A stretch of DNA of 64,000 bases from the NCBI GenBank assembly GCA_965217935.1, contig OZ244581.1, positions 1,922,001 to 1,986,000 of the forward strand, in the 5' to 3' direction. A program made the translations under genes and the position numbers. The notes beneath the pieces were generated by a model. The model made no database searches and was not told where the DNA came from. It saw only the letters and a list, made by a program, of their open reading frames with translations. How positions within the stretch are numbered: the stretch's first letter is position 1; the number at the start of each line of letters is the position of its first letter. This DNA comes from JBBROS01 sp965217935. Its GTDB lineage: Bacteria > Pseudomonadota > Alphaproteobacteria > Acetobacterales > Acetobacteraceae. Shown here piece after piece: positions 9,174 through 20,951 of this stretch.

Positions 9174-9229
9174 CGGGTAAGTCGAAGGAGGAGGCCGAGG
9201 CCAGAGACGAGCGCCGTCGGGCGCGGCAA
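9167..9229 (-). CDS. Leucine-rich leader peptide of leuA (attenuator)
   Basis: A short minus-strand frame ends at TGA (9169-9167), 80 bases before leuA. From the likely TTG start at 9229 it encodes 20 residues, six of them leucine, clustered as L-V-S-G-L-G-L-L-L-R-L. The stop codon falls inside the first arm of the hairpin system at 9130-9173, the geometry expected of an amino-acid attenuator leader. The start is uncertain because no ATG and only a weak ribosome site are present. The overlapping longer frame from 9240 has no such bias. Confidence 0.6.
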   Translation of the reverse strand: MPRPTALVSGLGLLLRLTRP

Positions 9230-9348
9230 TATGGCACCATTACAGCGCGGCAGGCATTCCAACAGCGGTAAAGCCAGACTCATCACCGCAACTTATGCCG
9301 GCGCCTTACACGAAGCAAGCTTGGTCCCACCCATGACGGAGAGTTTTC

Positions 9349-9651
9349 ATGCCCAAAGCCTATGTCTTGGCGCAAGTCACGATCCCCGACCCGGCCGCCT
9401 ACCGCAAGTCCGGCTACATGGAGATGGCGCAGGCGGCTGTCGCAGCCCACGGCGGCCATTTTCTGATCCGCGGCGGCGACCCAGCGTTGCTCGAAGGCGA
9501 TCCGCTGACCGAGCGCATCGTCGTGATCGAGTTCCCGTCCCGCAACGCCGCCCTGCGGTTCTACGTTAGCGAGGACTACGCCCCGGCCATTGCCCTGCGA
9601 AACAGCGTGTCAAAAGCGCGGTTGGTGCTGCTCGACGAATACGCTGCATAG
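9349..9651 (+). CDS. DUF1330 family protein
   Basis: The 100-residue protein matches the DUF1330 ferredoxin-like dimeric fold: an opening KAYVLAQVTIPDPAAYRKSG, the centre HGGHFLIRGGDP, the conserved VVIEFPSRNAALRFYVSEDY and the end SKARLVLLDEY. No enzymatic role is established for the family. GGAG lies 8 bases before the ATG. It is a single gene, divergent from leuA. Confidence 0.9.
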   Translation: MPKAYVLAQVTIPDPAAYRKSGYMEMAQAAVAAHGGHFLIRGGDPALLEGDPLTERIVVIEFPSRNAALRFYVSEDYAPAIALRNSVSKARLVLLDEYAA

Positions 9652-10047
9652 TTGATGCTGCACCGAGCCTGCCGCTCTGATCACGACAACGAAATGGCAG
9701 CAACGCCGGACAAACTGTCATGTCGGCTCTGAGTGCTGTCGTCGCGGGCTTCACCGGGATAGGCGCGGCAGGGACGGTTGCCGCGCTCGCGGTATTCAAC
9801 AGCCAATTGACCAACTGCCTTGGCCAGGACGTTGATGCACGGGTTGATGACAAGTCCCGTTGGATTGAGTGGTGGGTTAAGTGGTGACCTAATGCACTGA
9901 CATAATGAGAAGCTTTGGGCCGTCTGTCGGGTTTGGCAGGAATGGCGCTCTGTGGGGCGGTCCAGATGAGTCGCCTAACTTCTTCCAACACTGCCGTCCC
10001 CAACGGGCCGCTATAATCCGCCTCCGAATCATCAGGGAACGGCGACC
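9652..10047. other. 396-base interval without a confident gene
   Basis: The interval holds one weak small ORF (9720-9887) and a perfect TATAAT at 10012-10017, 30 bases before the sugar-transferase ATG, which could be its -10 element, although no convincing -35 is seen. The stretch 9900-9990 is less GC-rich and looks like non-coding or decayed sequence; I could not assign it to an element. Confidence 0.5.
9720..9887 (+). CDS. Possible small membrane protein
   Basis: This 55-codon frame starts with an apolar, small-residue-rich helix (about residues 3-26, AVVAGFTGIGAAGTVAALAVF) and ends in a Trp-rich charged tail (RWIEWWVKW). No clear ribosome site precedes the ATG and no family is recognised. 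It could equally be a fortuitous or decayed frame in this gene-poor interval. Confidence 0.25.
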   Translation: MSALSAVVAGFTGIGAAGTVAALAVFNSQLTNCLGQDVDARVDDKSRWIEWWVKW

Positions 10048-10974
10048 ATGCCGAACGAAGGCTACCTCCTCCTGGCCACCGGCGCCGCCAAATACATCGG
10101 CATGGCCCGCAACCTGGCCGCCTCCATCCGCGTCATGGACGGCACCCGGCGCATCTGCCTCGTCCACGACGAGAACGCCGAACTGGCCGCGTCCGACAGC
10201 CGGTACTTCGATGACTACGCCCTGCTGAAAGACGACCCGCTCTATCCCGGGTTCATGAACAAGATCAGGCTGTTCCCAACATCGCCCTACCAGCGCGCCA
10301 TGTTCGTCGACGCCGACTGCCTGCTCGTCAAGCGCGACATCGACCGCTACTGGGACATGGCCCGGCCCTACTTCTTCGCCATCACCGGCGACCGCCGCAC
10401 CAGCGGCCAATGGAAAGGCGCCGACATCGCCAAGCTGATCGAGCAGGAACGCGCGCCCTACCTGGTGCAGATGAACTCGGGCGTCTTCTGCTTCGACGAC
10501 AGCCCGCAGGCGGCGGATTTCTTTTCCGGCCTCAACGACTATTTCCGCCGCCGCCGCGACGTGCTCGGCGTCGGCCTGCACCGCGGGCGCCCGGCGCAGA
10601 CCGACGAGATTTACATCGGCCTCTGGATGGGCCTCAACGGGCTGGAAAGCTGCGGCGGCAAGTTCGGCAACGACTCCTGGATGGTCTCGACGTGGCGGGC
10701 GTTCTGGATGACGCTCGACCCGGTTCGCGGCAACACTGTCCTTCGCAAGCCGAGGCGAAGCCTTGCCGGCATCCCCAACCCGCTCGGCGGCTGGGACCGG
10801 CTCAGCCCCTCCTTCGTTCATTTCATCTCGCTGAAGCCGCCGGGCCGCTACAAGCGGCTGGCGGGCTTCTTCCAGGCCAAGCTGGACGCGCTACTTCTGC
10901 ACCACGGCGCCGTAGCTGGGCGCGCCAAGCCCGGGACAGGCGCAGGAGCTGCCCACTTCGGCCGCCACGGGTAG
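10048..10974 (+). CDS. Putative glycosyltransferase (nucleotide-sugar DxD type)
   Basis: The 308-residue protein resembles bacterial GT8-like sugar transferases. It opens with GYLLLATGAAKYIGMARNLAASI, the position where these enzymes bind the nucleotide sugar, and has a metal-binding DAD motif in MFVDADCLLV (about residues 88-97) and QMNSGVFCFD (about 147). Substrate and acceptor cannot be told. The last about 28 codons run antisense through the 3' end of the convergent lipoprotein gene, so the natural C-terminus may have been shorter. Confidence 0.65.
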   Translation: MPNEGYLLLATGAAKYIGMARNLAASIRVMDGTRRICLVHDENAELAASDSRYFDDYALLKDDPLYPGFMNKIRLFPTSPYQRAMFVDADCLLVKRDIDRYWDMARPYFFAITGDRRTSGQWKGADIAKLIEQERAPYLVQMNSGVFCFDDSPQAADFFSGLNDYFRRRRDVLGVGLHRGRPAQTDEIYIGLWMGLNGLESCGGKFGNDSWMVSTWRAFWMTLDPVRGNTVLRKPRRSLAGIPNPLGGWDRLSPSFVHFISLKPPGRYKRLAGFFQAKLDALLLHHGAVAGRAKPGTGAGAAHFGRHG

Positions 10975-11118
10975 GTCGCAGCGGTAGAACCCGGCATTGC
11001 ACCGCTGGCTGAAATAGTTGCCGCCCACCTGCAGCGGCGCCGCGGGCGGCGGCGGTTGCGCGCAGCCGGCCAATGCGAGCAGGCCGGCGCCAGAGCACAT
11101 CGCGATCAAACGCTTCAT
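10891..11118 (-). CDS. Small cysteine-rich lipoprotein
   Basis: The 75-residue product has a lipoprotein signal peptide with lipobox LAGC (Cys 19), a Pro-rich linker (AQPPPPAAP), and a mature part with five cysteines (SQRCNAGFYRCDLP, SSCACPG) that could form disulfides in the periplasm. AGGAG lies 11 bases before the ATG. Its 3' end overlaps the convergent sugar-transferase gene by 84 bases. Family not recognised. Confidence 0.65.
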   Translation of the reverse strand: MKRLIAMCSGAGLLALAGCAQPPPPAAPLQVGGNYFSQRCNAGFYRCDLPVAAEVGSSCACPGLGAPSYGAVVQK

Positions 11119-11165
11119 TCTTGCCTCTCCTCGATGGTTGCCGCCTCGAACGCGCCGGCGCCCGG

Positions 11166-12185
11166 TCAGTTCTTCGCCTTGTCCACCAGCGCGTTCTTGG
11201 CGATCCACGGCATCATGCCGCGCAGCCGCTCGCCGACCTGCTCGATCGGGTGCTCGCTCATCCGCCGCCTCGTGGCCTTGAAGCTCGACTGGTTGACGCG
11301 GTTCTCCAGCATCCAGTCGCGGGCGAAGCGTCCGCTCTGGATGTCGGCCAGCACGCGGCGCATCTCGGCCTTGGTCTCGTCGGTGACGATGCGCGGGCCG
11401 GTGACATACTCGCCGTATTCGGCGGTGTTGCTGATCGAGTAGTTCATGTTGGCGATGCCGCCCTCGTAGATCAGGTCGACGATCAGCTTCACTTCGTGCA
11501 GGCATTCGAAATAGGCCATCTCGGGGGCGTAGCCGGCCTCGACCAGCGTCTCGAACCCTCCCTTGATCAGCTCCACCAAGCCGCCGCAGAGCACCACCTG
11601 CTCGCCGAACAGGTCGGTCTCGCACTCCTCCTTGAAGGTGGTCTCGATGATGCCCGCGCGTCCGCCGCCGATGGCGCTGGCGTAGCTGAGCGCGATCTCG
11701 AGCGCGTTGCCGCTCGGGTCCTGGGCCACGGCCACCAGGCACGGGACGCCGCCGCCGCGCTGGTACTCGCTGCGCACGGTGTGGCCGGGGCCTTTGGGGG
11801 CGATCATGAACACGTCGATGTCGGGGCGTGGGTCTAGCAGGTTGAAATGCACGTTCAAGCCGTGGGCGAAGGCGAGGGCGGCGCCCGCTTTCATGTTCGG
11901 GCCGAGCTTGTCGCGGTAGAGGTCGCCCTGGCCCTCGTCGGGGGTCAGGACCATGACGACGTCGGCCCATCTCGCAGCCTCGGCCGGGTCCATGACCGTC
12001 AGGCCCGCGCTTTCAGCCTTGGCCACGCCGGCGGAATCCGGGCGCAGGCCGACCGCGAGTTCGGTCGCGCCGCTGTCCTTGAGATTGTTGGCGTGGGCAT
12101 GTCCCTGGCTGCCGTAGCCGATGATCGCGACCTTCTTGCCCTTGATCAGGTTCACGTCGGCATCGCGGTCGTAGTACACGCGCAT
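11166..12185 (-). CDS. ilvC: Ketol-acid reductoisomerase (NADP-dependent, class I)
   Basis: The 339-residue enzyme isomerises and reduces acetolactate or acetohydroxybutyrate in valine and isoleucine synthesis. It has an N-terminal Rossmann domain with GYGSQGHAHANNLKDSG (about residues 24-40) and a knotted C-terminal domain with metal ligands in ECLHEVKLIVDLIYEGG (about 225-241). The length is normal for class I. It is the third gene of ilvB-ilvN-ilvC, 33 bases after ilvN. Confidence 0.97.
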   Translation of the reverse strand: MRVYYDRDADVNLIKGKKVAIIGYGSQGHAHANNLKDSGATELAVGLRPDSAGVAKAESAGLTVMDPAEAARWADVVMVLTPDEGQGDLYRDKLGPNMKAGAALAFAHGLNVHFNLLDPRPDIDVFMIAPKGPGHTVRSEYQRGGGVPCLVAVAQDPSGNALEIALSYASAIGGGRAGIIETTFKEECETDLFGEQVVLCGGLVELIKGGFETLVEAGYAPEMAYFECLHEVKLIVDLIYEGGIANMNYSISNTAEYGEYVTGPRIVTDETKAEMRRVLADIQSGRFARDWMLENRVNQSSFKATRRRMSEHPIEQVGERLRGMMPWIAKNALVDKAKN

Positions 12186-12218
12186 CGGGCATCTCCTTTT
12201 GGCTGTGGAAGGCGGTTG

Positions 12219-12720
12219 TTACAGCAGGCGAGTGCCGCGGGCGATGGCGGCGATGCCGGTGCGGCTGACTTCCTGCAGCCCGATCGGGCGCATCAGCGCG
12301 ATGAAGGCGTCCAGCTTGTCGGTGCTGCCGGTCAGCTCGAACACGAAGCTCTCGGTGGTGGCGTCGATCACCCGCGCCCGGAACGCGTCCGCCAGCCGCA
12401 GCGCCTCCGCCCGGTCCGACCCGGCGCCGACGACCTTGATCATCGCCAGCTCGCGCGCCAGATGCGGCCCGTCCCGGCTTAAATCCGCGACCCGGTGCAC
12501 CGGCACCAGGCGGTCAAGCTGGGCCTTGATCTGCTCGATCACCATCTCGGTCCCGGTGGTGACCACGTTGATGCGGCTGCGCGCGCCGGTTTCGTCCACC
12601 GGGGCCACGGTGAGGCTGTCGATGTTGTAGCCCCGCCCAGAGAACAGCCCGATCACGCGGGCCAGCACCCCCGCCTCGTTCTCCACTAGGACCGAGATGG
12701 TCGCCGAGCGCTGCGGCAGG

Positions 12721-12728
<8 letters not shown>
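12219..12728 (-). CDS. ilvN: Acetolactate synthase small (regulatory) subunit
   Basis: The 169-residue regulatory subunit confers valine feedback inhibition on the large subunit. An N-terminal ACT domain (ISVLVENEAGVLARVIGLFSGRGY, split over about residues 11-34) is followed by the C-terminal domain (FVFELTGSTDKLDAFIALM). It overlaps the end of ilvB by 8 bases. Confidence 0.95.
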
Positions 12729-14499
<1,771 letters not shown>

Positions 14500-14525
14500 G
14501 GCATGGCCCTCGGGGTCGCGGCTCG

Positions 14526-15494
14526 TCAGCCTGGCTTGGCAATGAAACTCTCTATAGACGATAAAAAGCTTTCTGAAAATTGCTCTAGCCCTGCATACTG
14601 GGCATGGATCACATGCGTGAGGCTGGCGGGAAGCGGCGGGCGGCGGCGGAACCAGGTGCGCTGACGCTTGGCGTATTGCCCCGACCGCAGCGCCGTCAAC
14701 CGCGCCGCCTCGGCCAATCCGATGCGTCCGCCGAGGGCGCCCGCGAGTTCGGCCACCCCGTGCGCGCGCATGGCCGGCAAGGCCGGGTCGAGTTCAAGGT
14801 CCAGCAGCGCGCGGACCTCGTCGAGCGCGCCGGCCCGCAGCATGGCGGCGAAGCGGGCGGCGATGGCGGCGCGCAAGCCGTCGCGCGGCGGGTCGAGCAG
14901 GACCATGCGGAAGCGGCATGGCGCGGGCGCGCCGCTCCTCGCCTGCCATGCGGCCAGGCCCTGCCCGGTATCGCGCCAGATTTCCCAGGCGCGGGCGAGC
15001 CGCTGGCCGTCGCTCGGGCGCAGCTGGGCCGCGGTCGCCGGGTCGGCGGCGAGCAGGCGGGCGTGCAGCGCCGCCGCGCCCTCGGTCGCGAGCAGGTGGC
15101 GGGCCTCGCTCCGGGCCGGTTCGCCCGGCGCCGGGATCGGCGCAATGCCGTCGACCAGGGCCGACAGATAAAGGCCGGCGCCGCCGCAGAGGATCGGCAC
15201 GCGGGCGTCGGCGTGCGCCGCGTCGATCGCCTCCAGCGCCGCCTTGCGCCACCAGGCCGCGTCGCCGGGCTGGGCGGCGGGCCGGACGCCGTAGAGCGCG
15301 TGGGGCACGCGCGCCTCGTCCGCCGCCGTCGGGCGTGCCGTCAGGATGCGCAGCTCGCGATACACTTGCATCGAATCCGCGTTGATCACCGTCCCGCCCA
15401 GGCGCTCGGCGAGGCTGACGGCCAGCGCCGACTTGCCGCTGCAGGTCGGCCCGGCGATGATCAGCGCGGGCGGGAAGGGCTGGCCGTCTTGCAT
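14526..15494 (-). CDS. miaA: tRNA dimethylallyltransferase
   Basis: The 322-residue enzyme adds the isopentenyl group to A37 of tRNAs that read UNN codons. It has the P-loop AGPTCSGKSALAVSLAE (about residues 14-30), NADSMQVYRELRILTARPT (about 39-57) and the conserved ending KRQRTWFRR. After that point there is an unusual about 35-residue tail (HVIHAQYAGLEQFSESF and on) encoded by AT-rich DNA that overlaps the probable ilv promoter. It is divergent from serB. Confidence 0.95.
   Translation of the reverse strand: MQDGQPFPPALIIAGPTCSGKSALAVSLAERLGGTVINADSMQVYRELRILTARPTAADEARVPHALYGVRPAAQPGDAAWWRKAALEAIDAAHADARVPILCGGAGLYLSALVDGIAPIPAPGEPARSEARHLLATEGAAALHARLLAADPATAAQLRPSDGQRLARAWEIWRDTGQGLAAWQARSGAPAPCRFRMVLLDPPRDGLRAAIAARFAAMLRAGALDEVRALLDLELDPALPAMRAHGVAELAGALGGRIGLAEAARLTALRSGQYAKRQRTWFRRRPPLPASLTHVIHAQYAGLEQFSESFLSSIESFIAKPG
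14551..14579 (-). promoter_or_regulatory. Candidate promoter of the ilv operon inside miaA
   Basis: In a markedly AT-rich stretch within the last codons of miaA, minus-strand TTTTCA (14579-14574) is separated by exactly 17 bases from TATAGA (14556-14551), each matching 4 of 6 consensus positions. Transcription would start about 45 bases before the ilvB ATG. The AT-richness against the GC-rich surroundings supports a promoter. Confidence 0.45.
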
Positions 15495-15538
15495 CGGCGC
15501 ACTTGGCAGAGCCTTGCCGGGTCGTGCAACCCGGGCCT

Positions 15539-16423
15539 ATGAGCCGTCCCATGCCGCATGTCCTCGTCCTGGTCGCCCCGGAGCGCTCCGGCATCCTCAC
15601 CGCCCCGCTGATCGAGCGGGTGCGCGACGCGGCGGGGGCTGGCGAGGCGCGGGCGCTCTCCCCCGGCGAGGCCGCCGAACTCCCCTGCCCCGCGTTGCCG
15701 GACATGGAGGCTGTCGCCGCGGCCATTGCCGAGGCGCCGGTCGACGCGGCGCTCCTGCCAGCCGAGAACCGCCGCAAACGGTTGCTGATCGCGGATATGG
15801 ACAGCACCATCGTCACCGGCGAAACGCTGGATGAGTTGGCCGCCTTCGCCGGCGTGGGCGAGCGCGTGGCCGCGATCACCCGGCGCAGCATGAACGGCGA
15901 GCTTGATTTCGCCGCCGCGCTGCGCGAGCGGGTGGCGCTGCTGCGAGGGCTGCCGCTCGACGCGCTGGACCGCACGTGGGAGGGCGTGCGCCTCAGCCCC
16001 GGCGCGCGCGCCTTGGTGGCCACCATGCGGACGAACGGCGCCGCGACGGCCCTGGTGAGCGGCGGCTTCACCTGGTTCACCGGCCGGGTCGCGGCAGTTT
16101 GCGGGTTTGACCTGCACCGGGCCAACACGCTGCTCGACGACGGCGCGGCGTTGCTGGGCCGGGTCGGCGAGCCGGTGCTCGACCGGAGCGCGAAGCTGGC
16201 CACGTTGCGGGAGCTGGCGGCCGCGAACGGCCTCGGGATGGACGATTGCCTGGCGGTCGGCGACGGCGCCAACGACCTTGACATGATCCGGGCCGCGGGG
16301 CTGGGCGTCGCCTATCACGCGAAGCCGATCGTGGCGGGGGAGGCGCGGGTGCGGGTCGAGCACAGCGGCCTGCGCGCGCTGCTGTTCCTGCAAGGCTACG
16401 CCGCGGAGGCCTTTGTCGATTAA
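15539..16423 (+). CDS. serB: Phosphoserine phosphatase
   Basis: This HAD-superfamily enzyme (294 residues from this ATG) performs the last step of serine synthesis. HAD motif I is IADMDSTIV (nucleophile D, DxDxT), followed by GETLDELA. Motif II is LVSGGFTWF, motif III the Lys in DRSAKLATL, and motif IV GDGANDLDMI. Starts at 15503 and 15551 are alternatives; 15539 is chosen because it leaves a normal N-terminal extension. The stop overlaps the convergent ybaK-like stop by 4 bases. Confidence 0.94.
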   Translation: MSRPMPHVLVLVAPERSGILTAPLIERVRDAAGAGEARALSPGEAAELPCPALPDMEAVAAAIAEAPVDAALLPAENRRKRLLIADMDSTIVTGETLDELAAFAGVGERVAAITRRSMNGELDFAAALRERVALLRGLPLDALDRTWEGVRLSPGARALVATMRTNGAATALVSGGFTWFTGRVAAVCGFDLHRANTLLDDGAALLGRVGEPVLDRSAKLATLRELAAANGLGMDDCLAVGDGANDLDMIRAAGLGVAYHAKPIVAGEARVRVEHSGLRALLFLQGYAAEAFVD

Positions 16424-16923
16424 AGCGGCCGGACGGCGGCGACGGCCGCGCCCGTCATGCGCCGCAGTTCGGCCGCGGAGGTGCGGAACACGTGACGTGC
16501 GGAGCCGGCAGCGGCCCAGACCGGGTCGAGCCGCAGCAAATCCTCGTCCATCAGCATCGCGACGCCCGCGCCGAGGCCGACCGGCGACACGCCGCCGGCG
16601 GCGAACCCGGTCGCGGCCAGCACGAAAGCCGGGCCGGCCGCCGTCAGCTTGAGGCCGAGCGCCGCGCCGGCCAGGCCCCGGTCGACCCGGTTCGCGCCCG
16701 AGGCGATCACCACCGCCGCGCCGGCGCCCGGCGCCTCGAACACGATTGATTTGGCGATCTGCGCCACCGAGCAGCCGACCGCCGCTGCCGCGTCGGCCGC
16801 GGTGCGGGCGCTGTCCCGGACCGCTTCGATCGTGTCGGGATGCCCCGCCGCCAGCAACGCCGCGCGCACCCGTTCAACTGCCTCAGTCAATTCGCCGGAC
16901 CCCTCTCCATCGTTGCGCCCCAT
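16420..16923 (-). CDS. YbaK/EbsC-type aminoacyl-tRNA deacylase
   Basis: The 167-residue protein belongs to the YbaK/ProX superfamily, which hydrolyses misacylated tRNAs in trans. The conserved core is visible: AQIAKSIVFE (the catalytic Lys region), VIASGANRVD, and the glycine-rich FAAGGVSPVGLG followed by the acidic MDEDLLRLD. It begins 9 bases from the divergent hemW start, so both promoters must overlap coding DNA. Confidence 0.88.
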   Translation of the reverse strand: MGRNDGEGSGELTEAVERVRAALLAAGHPDTIEAVRDSARTAADAAAAVGCSVAQIAKSIVFEAPGAGAAVVIASGANRVDRGLAGAALGLKLTAAGPAFVLAATGFAAGGVSPVGLGAGVAMLMDEDLLRLDPVWAAAGSARHVFRTSAAELRRMTGAAVAAVRPL

Positions 16924-16932
16924 ATAATCGGG

Positions 16933-18081
16933 ATGGACCCGCTTGCCCTCTACATCCACTGGCCGTTCTGCCTTGCCAAATGCCCGTACTGCGACTTCAA
17001 CAGCCATGTGCGCGATACGCTGCCGCAGGCCCGGTTCCGCACGGCCTTGCGAGCCGAACTGGCGTGGGAGGCGGCGCGGCTGGGCCGGCGTCCGCTCGGC
17101 TCCATCTTCTTCGGCGGCGGCACGCCGAGCCTGATGCACCCGGAGACGGTCGCGGCCCTCATCGCCGACGCAACCCGGCTGTTCGCGCCCGTGCCGGACC
17201 TGGAGATCACGCTGGAAGCCAATCCGACCAGCGTCGAGCGGAGAAAGCTGGAGGCGTTCCGCGAGGCCGGCGTGAACCGGGTCTCCCTCGGCATTCAGAG
17301 CCTCGACGGCGAGGCGCTGCGTTTTCTCGGGCGCGAGCACACCGCGGGCCAGGCCGTCGAGGCCCTCAGCCATGCCCGCGACACCTTCCCGCGGGTCAGC
17401 TTCGACCTGATCTACGCCCGCCCCGGCCAGCAGCGCCGGGCCTGGTCCGACGAACTCGACCGCGCCCTCGGCCTGTGCGCCGACCATCTAAGCCTTTATC
17501 AGCTCACCATCGAACCCGGCACCGGCTTCGAGGCGCTGCGCCGGCAAGGCCGGATCGCGCTCCCGGACGAGGACGAGGCGGCGCTGCTTTACCGCGACAC
17601 CGTCGAGCGCTGCGCCCGGCATGACCTGGCGCCCTACGAAGTCAGCAACCTGGCTGCGGCGCGGGCCGAAAGCCGCCATAACCTGGCCTATTGGCGCTAC
17701 GGCGACTACGCCGGCATCGGTCCCGGCGCGCACGGCCGGGTCACGCTCGATGGCGAATTGATCGCGACCCGCCGCCATCGCGCGCCGGAGCCCTGGGCCG
17801 AGCGCGTGGAGCGGCACGGCCACGGCAGCACGGAGGAGGAACGGATCGGCGCCCGCGACCGCGCCCGCGAGATGCTGATGATGGGCCTGCGGCTGGCCGA
17901 GGGCATCGACTTGGCCCGTTTCCAGGCCCGCACCGGCCTGCCCTTTGCCGAGGCGGTCGATGCCGGGACGATGCGGATGGCCGTGGACGCGGGGTATCTT
18001 GCCGAGGCGCCGGGCCGGGTGGCGGCGACCCTGGACGGCCGGCTGCGCCTCGATGCCCTGCTTGCCGCGCTGGTGAGGTAA
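16933..18081 (+). CDS. hemW: Radical SAM heme chaperone HemW
   Basis: The 382-residue radical SAM protein resembles oxygen-independent coproporphyrinogen oxidase but belongs to the HemW group. It opens directly with YIHWPFCLAKCPYCDFNSH, where CxxxCxxC binds the 4Fe-4S cluster. GGGTPSLM (about residue 62) and NRVSLGIQSLDG (about 115) are SAM-binding stretches, and a HemW C-terminal domain follows. True HemN has a longer N-terminus, which is absent. A TATAAT at 16923-16928 lies only 5 bases before the ATG. Confidence 0.92.
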   Translation: MDPLALYIHWPFCLAKCPYCDFNSHVRDTLPQARFRTALRAELAWEAARLGRRPLGSIFFGGGTPSLMHPETVAALIADATRLFAPVPDLEITLEANPTSVERRKLEAFREAGVNRVSLGIQSLDGEALRFLGREHTAGQAVEALSHARDTFPRVSFDLIYARPGQQRRAWSDELDRALGLCADHLSLYQLTIEPGTGFEALRRQGRIALPDEDEAALLYRDTVERCARHDLAPYEVSNLAAARAESRHNLAYWRYGDYAGIGPGAHGRVTLDGELIATRRHRAPEPWAERVERHGHGSTEEERIGARDRAREMLMMGLRLAEGIDLARFQARTGLPFAEAVDAGTMRMAVDAGYLAEAPGRVAATLDGRLRLDALLAALVR

Positions 18082-18132
18082 GGGCGGCGGCCGCGCTTGT
18101 CCCGGGCGCCATTCCCCCCTACTTGACCGCCC

Positions 18133-18780
18133 ATGAGCTCCAATACCAGCAACGACCCCCTGCAAACGCCGCCCGAGGCCGATCCCGCGCTCGAGACCGA
18201 CGCGCGGGCGCACGCGGCGGCCCACGCCTATGCCCAGGCGAGCGCGAACGCGCCGCCGCCGGAGACGGACGAGCCGGGCCGGCCAGCCGACCCCGCGGCG
18301 CAGGTCGCCCAGCTTACCGCCGAGCGCGACGATATGCGCGACCGCTGGCTGCGGGCGGAGGCGGAGATGCAGAACGTCCGCACCCGCGCCAAGCGGGACA
18401 TCGACGACACGCGCCAGTATGCGGTGCAGAAATTCGCCGCCGACGTGGTGGAGGCGGCGGAGAACCTGCGCCGCGGCTTGTCGAGCCTGCCGCCGCAGTC
18501 CGAGGGCGAACCCGCGATCGTGACCAAGCTGCGCGACGGGCTGGATGGCGTGGAGCGCAGCTTCGTTGGCATCCTAGAGCGCAACGGCATCAAGCGGGAG
18601 GACCCGACCGGCCAGCCGTTCGACGCCAACCTGCACCAGGCGATGGCCGAGCAGCCCTCCGCCGAGCATCCCCCCGGCACCGTGATGCAGGCCTGGACCC
18701 AGGCCTGGACGCTGAACGGGCGGCTGCTGAAGCCGGCGATGGTGGTGGTCTCGGCCGCCTCGCCGGGCTCTGCCGCCTGA
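18133..18780 (+). CDS. grpE: Nucleotide exchange factor GrpE
   Basis: The 215-residue protein releases ADP from DnaK. It has an acidic, Ala/Pro-rich disordered N-terminus (about residues 1-55), a long helical dimerisation region (about 56-110, LTAERDDMRDRWLRAEAEMQ then NVRTRAKRDID), and a beta domain with the GrpE signature (NGIKREDPTGQPFDANLHQA and the ending GRLLKPAMVVVS). It lies 140 bases upstream of dnaK; no hrcA gene is present nearby. Confidence 0.95.
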   Translation: MSSNTSNDPLQTPPEADPALETDARAHAAAHAYAQASANAPPPETDEPGRPADPAAQVAQLTAERDDMRDRWLRAEAEMQNVRTRAKRDIDDTRQYAVQKFAADVVEAAENLRRGLSSLPPQSEGEPAIVTKLRDGLDGVERSFVGILERNGIKREDPTGQPFDANLHQAMAEQPSAEHPPGTVMQAWTQAWTLNGRLLKPAMVVVSAASPGSAA

Positions 18781-18920
18781 CCGTGAAGGCCCGAGCTGGC
18801 AGGTCATTACGCATCGCGGACCTTGTCCGGCGGCGGGGCAAAGAATACATCCATTCCGTTCACCAATAGGGCAGTAGGCAGTGCTTCGGGCTGCGTGCGG
18901 CCGCTGACAAGGAGACGAGC

Positions 18921-20849
<1,929 letters not shown>

Positions 20850-20875
20850 TCCTCGTCGGGAGTCGTTTTGATCCG

Positions 20876-20910
20876 GGAGGCGTCCGCGCTCGTTCGAGGC
20901 GGGCGCCTCC
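20876..20910 (+). terminator. Strong hairpin between dnaK and dnaJ
   Basis: GGAGGCG at 20876-20882 pairs with CGCCTCC at 20904-20910. The stem continues inward through a wobble, CCGC/GCGG and CTC/GAG, and is followed by GTCGTTTG. It is a probable partial terminator lowering dnaJ relative to dnaK, or an RNA-stability element. The short T-run makes full termination doubtful. Confidence 0.55.
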
Positions 20911-20951
20911 GTCGTTTGACCCACCCCCCAGCGCCGTAAGTGAGGGCTGAC

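Noticed and set aside
16923..16935. TATAAT just before the hemW ATG, suggesting a leaderless transcript
   Set aside because: No -35 element is seen at a suitable distance and the position lies inside the divergent ybaK-like start codon, so a chance match is as likely.
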